NCBI GenBank assembly: GCA_001662425.1
Contig: BDDC01001844.1
Location: 6,869-19,472 of the forward strand
From: Chlamydomonas sphaeroides
Lineage: Eukaryota; Chlorophyta; Chlorophyceae; Chlamydomonadales; Chlamydomonadaceae
Reading direction: 5' to 3'
DNA: 12,604 nucleotides
Within the stretch, counting starts at the first letter, position 1, and every line of letters begins with the position of its first letter. Positions 7,074 to 12,604 of the stretch are shown here, piece after piece. The translations under genes and the position numbers were made by a program. A model generated the notes under the pieces. The model was not told where the DNA came from. It saw nothing but the letters and a program-made list of their open reading frames with translations, and searched no databases.

Positions 7074-9576
7074 CTACGACGGCCGGCTGGCTGCCCAGAC
7101 CAGCGGCGCCAGCGGCGGCGGCTGAGGCATGGCATGCGCCGCCAGCTTGGACACAGGCTGCGAGGAGGCCGAGCCCGTGTCAGCCGCAGACTGCGGCTGC
7201 CTGTGATGCAGGCACCCCTGCACCGGGGTCGGCGCCGGCAGCAGCCGCGGTGGCGGCCGGACCGGCGCCACGGCCCTGAGCTGTGGCTGCAAGGGCGGCG
7301 GCGGCGGCGGCGGCGGCGGCGCCCGGGCCGGCGCCGCAGAGCGAGCCTGGGGTTGTGAGAGCGGCGGCGGCCGGGCTGGCGCCGACTGCCGCACCGGCGA
7401 CGGCTCGTGCGGCGGCGGCGTGGGCGGCCCTGACGGCGGCGGCGTGGGCGGCCTCGCGCTGCCCCGCGCCGCCGCCAGCATCGCGGCGACGGCCAGCGGG
7501 CCGGTGCCGCCGCTGCTGCGCCGCGCGGGCAGGCAGATGTCGGCGCCGCCGCAGCGCAGGCCGTCCTCCAGGCGACACGGCGGCGGCGGCGGCGCCGCCG
7601 CCGCGCCGGAGCAGCTGGGCACGTCCCACGTCGACATGGACGACAGGCGGGAGGGCCCGCTGGTGGCGGCAACGGCCCCGAGGCAGGAGACGCGGCGGGG
7701 CCGGGTCCAGGGCGATGACGAGGCTGGACCCGAGCCGCTGGCGGTGGCGCTGCCGCCGCGGCTGTAGCCATATCGGCCCGGCGGTGGGCGGCAGCAGGGC
7801 GTGCTGCTGCCGCTGCTGCTGGGCGCGGGGCTGAACGTGGAGGCCGGGGAGCCGCTGCCGGAGATGCGGGAGGTGGGCAGCCCGCCGCGGCTGGTGGCCA
7901 GGCCGGCGGGGCCGCAGGCCCGCGCGGCGGCGATGGCGGCGGCGGCGCTGCTACCGCGGACGCGGCGGGGCGGAATCGTCACGGCCGTGCTGGCGCCGGC
8001 GTCGCAGTCGACCGGCCGGCGGAGGCGGCGCACGGCCAACGCCGCCGTCAGCGCAACGATGACGGCCGCCGCCACCAGCGCGGCCGCCAGCGGCGCCGTC
8101 GACGACTGCGGCAGCTCGCGCCCCAGCGCGCGGCCCAGGCCCAGCCGCACAGCCTCCGCCGCGGCGGCGAGCGCGGGCGGCAGCGGCAGGCTGGCGGTGG
8201 TGCCGGCGGTGCGGGTGCAGGCGGCGGGGTTGCACTGCACCACCAGGGTGGTGTAGGCGCAGCCGCCGGGCAGCGAGTTGTAGGCGCTGCCCACCGAGGC
8301 TATGTGGGACTCGTCGCCCGGGCCCTGCACCTGCGGGTTGGGGGCAGGGGGGCGTGTGCGGGCGGTGGGGGGCGGCGCGTCAGGGCAGGGTGTGGCGCCC
8401 CGGCCGCAGCAGCCAGCGGCCCCCAGCAGCCCCAGCGGCCAGCAGCATCGCGCTCCACACTCCGCAGCAGCAGCCCCAGCGGCCAGCAGCCAGCTAGCGG
8501 CGGTGCGCACCTGCAGCTCCAGCTGCAGGAAGAGCGTCCGCCAGAAGGGCCCGTCGTCGGCGGCCGCCGGGCCGCAGTCCATGGCCTCCGCCGGCACCGC
8601 CACCTGCAGCACCAGCTCCTGCTCCCCAAGCCCGGGCTGCGGTTGCGCGGACGCCGTGTCGGCGGCGTGCAAGGCCCGCGCGGCGGCGCCGCCGCCTTCG
8701 CCGGCGACGGTGGTGTGGCCGTCAGCAGCGCCGCGGCCGGGCTGGTCGCCATGTAGGGTGGTGGCGGCGCGCATGACGGTGACCGCGGCGCGCGCCGCGG
8801 GCGGTGCGGCGCCGCCTGGGGCCTGGAGGCAGCTGCTGGGTATGGATCGCGATACTGCGGCAGCGGCCGAGGCTGCCACCAAGGCGTGTCCAGATCCGGG
8901 CCATGGCTGTAGCCGGAAGCTGACGTGCCCGTCGGGCTGCGGCGCAAGTTGCAGCGCCGCGGAGAGCTGTGGGGTCAACAGTTCCGCAGCGGCGAGGGGG
9001 CTGAGCGAGGCATCCCGTGCCAGCAGCGCGACTACATCCTCCAGCTCCCAGCTAACGCACGGGCCGGCGGTGGGCTCGGCAGCGTCCGTGGAGTCGTCTG
9101 GGGCAAGGGCGGGGAACGGCGAGCTGATGAGCTCGGCGGAGGTGGGACGCGCGCTCGTCGAGGGGAGCTCAGCGCAAAGGAGATTGATTAAATGCAGTCC
9201 TTATCATATGCAGTGACATGTCCTCTGCCAGCCTGAGTGGCTCCGGCCAGATTCTCACGAAAGAACTGTCGTTCTCTTGGCAAAATCACAACGCCACCCA
9301 TGTGGCGATACATCACGCCCCGTTCTCCTGGAAGCCACATGGCAGCTAAGACGGCGCTGCGACCTCTGGAAGACGGCGCTCCTCCCGTCCGAGTTCCACG
9401 GCGTTTAGCCCGCCTAGCCTACGGAATTTAAGGCTGCTATGCTCGGTTGCCAAGCGCTTGAGCGTGCATATCCTCGAACGGAAAGTCGAGCTGACGACCT
9501 GCTCGGCTTGCGCACCTGACGTCGCTCCCACTGCGCATGCTACTAGGAAAATGGCACACAGCAGACGATTCAACAT
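7074..9576 (-). CDS. Predicted type I membrane protein with Cys-containing ectodomain and low-complexity tail
   Basis: Proposed exons: 9576-9516, one unresolved link, 9167-8511, and 8330-7074 (TAG stop). Exon 1 encodes MLNRLLCAIFLVACAVGATS, a clear signal-peptide core, and ends TCAG|GTGCGC in phase 1. The next sure exon has no ATG after an upstream TAA. Its best acceptor (TTTGCGCTGAG, exon from 9167) is phase 0, so a small exon in 9515-9200 or another acceptor is needed; the AAG ending at 9200 would fit phase 1 directly. Intron 8510-8331 is exactly 180 bases and open in frame, but has good CAG|GTGCGC and CCGCAG ends. The ectodomain includes PCVSWELEDVVALLA, FWRTLFLQLELQ and GGCAYTTLVVQCNPAACTR. 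A 20-residue helix at 8090-8031 precedes RRLRR, so the tail faces the cytosol. The tail, about 320 residues, is Pro/Ala/Ser/Arg-rich with nine prolines in a row. No family recognised; a surface receptor or adhesin-like protein is a guess. Confidence 0.65.
7294..7320. repeat. (GGC)9 trinucleotide repeat
   Basis: Nine perfect GGC units on the plus strand, read as nine consecutive prolines in the cytoplasmic tail of the minus-strand membrane protein. Such runs vary in length between individuals in GC-rich algal genomes. Confidence 0.9.
8031..8090 (-). other. Transmembrane helix of the membrane protein
   Basis: LAAALVAAAVIVALTAALAV, followed at once by the basic run RRLRR. The positive charges after the helix fit an outside-N, inside-C topology, in agreement with the signal peptide encoded by exon 1 at 9576. 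It is the only strongly hydrophobic stretch in the 8330-7074 exon. Confidence 0.7.
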
Positions 9577-9854
9577 CCGACATAGGCTCAGCTACTTTCG
9601 GTGGACGAATGCGCAACGACTGTGGCCTGTAACATCGATGTGGGGATCTGTTGAATGTTTATGACATGCACCTTCAGTTGTTCTGGTGTCGTGAGGGCCG
9701 TTTTGGGGGCTGAGCGCGTCGACTGTGTAAAAGGCGCTCCCTTCGAGTCCCGGCAGGCTCGGCCAAGGTGTAAAACTTTACTGGAGCCGTCAGCCCCAGT
9801 GTTATCGAGGCGCTGTATTATACTTGTAATATGCCATCAAAGTGTTTTTAAGAC
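9577..9854. promoter_or_regulatory. Putative bidirectional promoter region
   Basis: A 278-base stretch, less GC-rich than its surroundings, between the minus-strand ATG at 9576 and a plus-strand ATG at 9855. On the plus strand TATTATAC lies at 9816-9823, about 35 bases before that ATG. On the minus strand a weak CATAAACA lies near 9660, about 80 bases before its ATG. The divergent arrangement depends on the plus-strand gene being real. A T-arm-like ttcgagtcc near 9745 is not part of a foldable tRNA. Confidence 0.3.
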
Positions 9855-10119
9855 ATGGCACGCCTGGGAAAACGTGCAGCTTCACACAACCGTCAGTCAG
9901 TCAGGGTCCTGCCGAAAACCGACTTCCTATACAAGGCTCCGAGGAGCCGTCTTAGCGCTGAGCTTGTCTCTATATGGGTGTTATCAAGTCATCTTAAGAG
10001 TATGGTGCACGCTTCGCGTAACTGTGGTGACTTGCACAAGCGTGTCGCGAGTGCCGAGCGAAACCTGCCCGAGTGCTGTCTGAGTACTCACATTCAATCA
10101 TTAGATGAAGACTGGGCGC

Positions 10120-10142
10120 GGGGGTTACACACAGTAACCCCC
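10120..10142. repeat. Perfect 9-bp inverted repeat (hairpin)
   Basis: GGGGGTTAC, a five-base loop ACACA, then GTAACCCCC. On the minus strand the same hairpin contains TGTAA, the algal poly(A) signal. A run of CAC triplets follows at about 10146-10160. The hairpin lies inside the presumed intron or leader of the plus-strand gene. Confidence 0.8.
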
Positions 10143-10252
10143 CCTCACCACCACCACCACCAACTAATGTCAATGTTGTCGAAGCCTTGCAGATGTCATG
10201 CTTTGTTTCTCTCCCCCTCTCTCCCCTAGCCCCCCTCCCCGTACCCGAGCAG

Positions 10253-10501
10253 ATGGTGAACTTCCAGACGCGCACCTTGACGGTGCTGGATGGCGCCACC
10301 AAGCTAGCGCAGCTGCCCGCTAGCCGCTTCTCAAACGGCTACCAGGGGGATCATGGGGGTGAAGCCCCCCCCCCAGCCTCGGCATCAGCACAGGTCCATC
10401 AATGGGGCTGTGGGCCGGCTCCACCGTCTCCCTCCGCAGCTGTGCTGTATACTGCAGGTTTTACGGATCCTATGGTCACCTGCGGGGAAGAGGTCGCGTG
10501 A
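10253..10501 (+). CDS. Two internal exons of an unrecognised plus-strand gene, partial
   Basis: Exon 10253-10358, intron 10359-10439 (81 bases, GTGAAG to CTCCGCAG), exon 10440 to a TGA at 10501 or to a donor before it. The first acceptor is well formed: a CTAAT branch-like motif at 10164-10168, a long C/T tract, and AG at either 10229 or 10252; both keep the same frame. The product reads MVNFQTRTLTVLDGATKLA, later SRFSNGYQGDHG, then AVLYTAGFTDPMVTCGEEVA. The split Ala codon fits phase 1. About 27 of 31 codons in the first exon end in G or C. No family recognised. An upstream first exon may start at 9855 (MARLGKRAASHN) but its donor is unclear. A competing minus-strand frame (FEKRLAGSCASLVAPS, then VKVRVWKFTICSG) has similar codon bias, so the strand is not certain. 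Confidence 0.4.
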   Translation: MVNFQTRTLTVLDGATKLAQLPASRFSNGYQGDHGGEAPPPASASAQVHQWGCGPAPPSPSAAVLYTAGFTDPMVTCGEEVA

Positions 10502-11847
10502 GGCAATCAGTACTGGACAGCATCTCGCGGTTTGCTTGGCCGCACTCTGCCAGCTGCCTTCCTAGCCTCCGGCAGCCAGCGCTGCAGGTGTGATGATGTC
10601 ATGTCGATGCGGAGAGGCCCGGCCCCCGAGGCGTCGCAGGGCAGCCGTGTCGCCGTGCGAGCTCCGCTGCTTCGCCCTGCCTGCTGCGTGGGCTGGGTAG
10701 CCCGCGCGGCCCCGTGCGATGGCCTCTGCGGTGCGCCGTATACACATGGTGTCGAGGCCTTGCCGCTGCAAGGCTATCTATCGCTTCGGGATCCAGCCGC
10801 CATGCTGTACGACGCAGCTTACGGCGCAGCGCGACGCCGCCGTGGCAGCGCCAAGGCTCGGCGCCACGGCGAGCAGGAGGCCCCCCTGCTGGCGAGGGGC
10901 GAGGGTGCCAACAGCAGCCCGCGGCGGCGGCACACCGGCACCTCCGTAAAGGCAGTGCGCACCGGCGCCGTTGGCGCCGCCTCGGCCAGTGACACTGCCG
11001 CCACCGCGGGGCCCCGGCCCCCGGGCAGCCGGCTCGGCAGCGGAGCACACGCCGTCCTGGGGCCCCTGACGGCACAGCATTGGTGCGGTCGTACTGACGC
11101 TGGTGGAGGCGGCGGCGGCGAGCCTGAGGCGCGTGTGAAGGTCGGACTATGGTGGTGTCGCGCTCGGGCGTTGCCGCCGCAGCTGCTGACACGGCTGCTG
11201 ATGCTCGTCAGCGGAGCGGCGGCTGCCCCTACCGCTGCCCCAAGCCACGGGCCTGCATGCACCAGCCGCCATCCAGTCAACCGCAGCGGCGCCGCCACGG
11301 CGCAAGGCGGGTGCCGCACCCAGCTTCCGCGGCAGCAGCGGCAGCATCCCCAGCCTCATCCCCAGCAGCCGCACCTACCGGCACGGGGGTCGGCAGCACG
11401 TCTGGCCCACACGACGTGCGCAGCCGGGGCGACTGTCACACGGCGGCTCTGCGGCACGCCGCCGCCCGCCACCCTGCCAATTCCTACTTGGCCAACACCT
11501 GCGGCAACTCCTGCACGCCCACGGCAGCCCCTCCCCACAGCACACCCCACCGCTGGCACCGCTGGCCCACCGCAGCGCACCCTTGTCAGCCCCGCCCCGC
11601 CCCGCCAACCTGCTCCACGGCCGACCCACGACGGGCGCACAAGGACGGCCCGGCCTCTCGCCTGCCAGTCCCCCTCCGCCGCGCCCGCCCCCAACCCCGG
11701 CAACCCCTAGCCGTTTGTGCCGCCCCGAACCCCCTTGCGGCCGCGCCTTGCCCTCCGACAATGCCCATTGCCCCAACTCCATGCCTCTTGCCTCCCACCC
11801 AGCGACGCCCTCCTGCCCCGTCGCTCCTCTCTCTTCCCTGCACAGCT
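10502..11847. other. Region with no confident gene
   Basis: A plus-strand frame of 392 codons spans 10532-11710. Its early part (VEALPLQGYLSLRDPAAMLY) could be exonic, perhaps continuing the plus-strand gene, but the rest is Ala/Pro/Arg/Gln low complexity and I could not link it in phase. The minus strand of this region would hold the 3' untranslated region of the gene ending at 11848. A GTGTGA donor-like site after CGCTGCAG occurs at about 10590. Confidence 0.35.
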
Positions 11848-12566
11848 CTACTCGGGCGGCACCGGCAGCCGCGCCAGCACCACCACCACGGCCGCTCCCG
11901 CCGCCGCGCCCCACAGCCAGGACATGGAGGGCGATTGCAGCGCCGACCAGAAGCCGGCCAGGCCGGAGCCGCCTGGGAGCATGAGGAGCGGAGCAGCGGA
12001 CGGCGGGGTGGGGGCAGGGGCATGGGTTGGGCGCCACGGGGGGCGAGGCACGCGACAGGCAGGGGAGCGCGAGGGCAGCTCGGCCGTAAGCCCTTTCCCT
12101 CCGCCTCGCTTCGTGCAGCCCGCCGCGCCCCTCCCCCGCGCACCTGCGCTGCCCAGCCCGGAGCCCAGCCGCTCGCCCGCAGCGCCCGTGACCCAGCCCG
12201 GCAGCAGCCGCGCCAGCGCCGCCTGGCCCGCTGCGGCGGCGCCCCCCGCGGCCTCGGGCGCAAAGGGCACGGGCGCCGACAGCAGCGCCGGCAGCGTGAA
12301 CTGGCGGAGGGCACCAGGGAGGGCAGGAGAGGGAGGGGAGCGGTGGCACGGAGAGTCGAGGGTAGCAGCCCTGGGGGCGGCCTGGGCCGGAGGGTGCCGG
12401 GGCCACCGCCCGGTTCCCCAGGCGCCCCACCATGCCACGGCAGCAGCGCCCTCAATCCCGAGCTCCACACACGACACGCTGCCACCCGTACGTCCTCCCC
12501 CCGGCCCCCGCCCGTACGCCCTCCCCGCACGACCTTGAAGCGCGCCAGCAAAGCCCCCGGCCCGCC
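11848..12566 (-). CDS. C-terminal exons of an unrecognised, probably membrane-anchored protein
   Basis: Proposed exons: one ending at 12531 (ALLARFKV before GTGCGG; its 5' end is lost in the microsatellite at the right edge), 12300-12144, and 11972-11848 with TAG stop. Intron 12530-12301 ends CCTCCGCCAG; intron 12143-11973 starts GTGCGC and ends CTCCCAG. Phases agree: 0 at the first junction, 1 at the second, where G plus GC makes Gly. The joined product reads FKV, FTLPALLSAPVPFAPEA, an Ala/Gly-rich stretch with LARLLPGWVTGAAGERLG, then GLAGFWSALQ. It ends in the hydrophobic helix WLWGAAAGAAVVVVLARL and a short PVPPE tail. That suggests a C-terminal membrane anchor. I do not recognise the family; about 100 residues are visible. 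Confidence 0.6.
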
Positions 12567-12567
12567 C

Positions 12568-12604
12568 CCCTCCCTCCCTCCCTCCCTCCCTCCCTCCCTC
12601 CCTC
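12568..12604. repeat. (CCCT)n microsatellite at the right edge
   Basis: About nine tetranucleotide units, running out of the window. It lies just upstream, in transcript sense, of the exon ending at 12531, so it is probably intronic. It has no stop in any frame, and so hides where that exon begins. Confidence 0.9.

Noticed and set aside
9690..9765. Possible tRNA because of ttcgagtcc near 9745
   Set aside because: Bases flanking the T-loop-like motif do not pair, and no D-arm, anticodon arm or acceptor stem can be formed around it.
10532..11710. Plus-strand 392-codon frame as a single-exon gene
   Set aside because: Mostly low-complexity residues, a poor start, and codon bias that changes along its length. 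At most its first part could be exonic.

Overview
The window looks like nuclear DNA of a green alga. It is very GC-rich, coding stretches use G or C at most third positions, genes are split by short introns with GTGAG/GTGCG donors and C-rich tracts before CAG acceptors, and the largest gene encodes a secreted protein built of Pro-Ser, Pro-Lys and Pro-Glu repeats like the hydroxyproline-rich glycoproteins of chlorophyte walls and matrices. No prokaryotic genes, mobile elements or RNA genes were found. The exact genus cannot be read from the sequence.

Layout, left to right. (1) 49-4009, minus strand: the first seven exons (958 codons) of a secreted hydroxyproline-rich glycoprotein. It has a signal peptide, an unfamiliar N-terminal domain of about 195 residues with cysteines and N-glycosylation sequons, then about 700 residues of proline-rich sequence in blocks of opposite charge. 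The gene runs off the left edge inside an intron. Two TATA boxes precede it at 4089-4116. (2) 4130-7073: about 3 kb with no gene I can defend. It holds two weak minus-strand ORFs with hydrophobic segments, two small tandem repeats, and a possible AATAAA end signal for the next gene. (3) 7074-9576, minus strand: a predicted single-pass membrane protein with a signal-peptide exon, a Cys-containing ectodomain, a transmembrane helix and a long low-complexity Pro/Ala/Ser cytoplasmic tail. (4) 9577-9854: a relatively AT-rich stretch, possibly a bidirectional promoter. (5) 10253-10501, plus strand: two small exons joined by a well-formed 81-base intron, part of a gene pointing away from gene 3. (6) 10502-11847: no confident gene. 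(7) 11848-about 12566, minus strand: the last three exons of another gene, whose product ends in a hydrophobic helix. A CCCT microsatellite fills the right edge.

All three minus-strand genes appear to encode secreted or membrane proteins, but I see no sequence evidence that they act together. Gene models were made by eye: a junction was accepted when donor, acceptor and reading phase agreed. The weakest points are the third donor of gene 1, the upstream exons of gene 3 (7074-9576), and the whole plus-strand gene.
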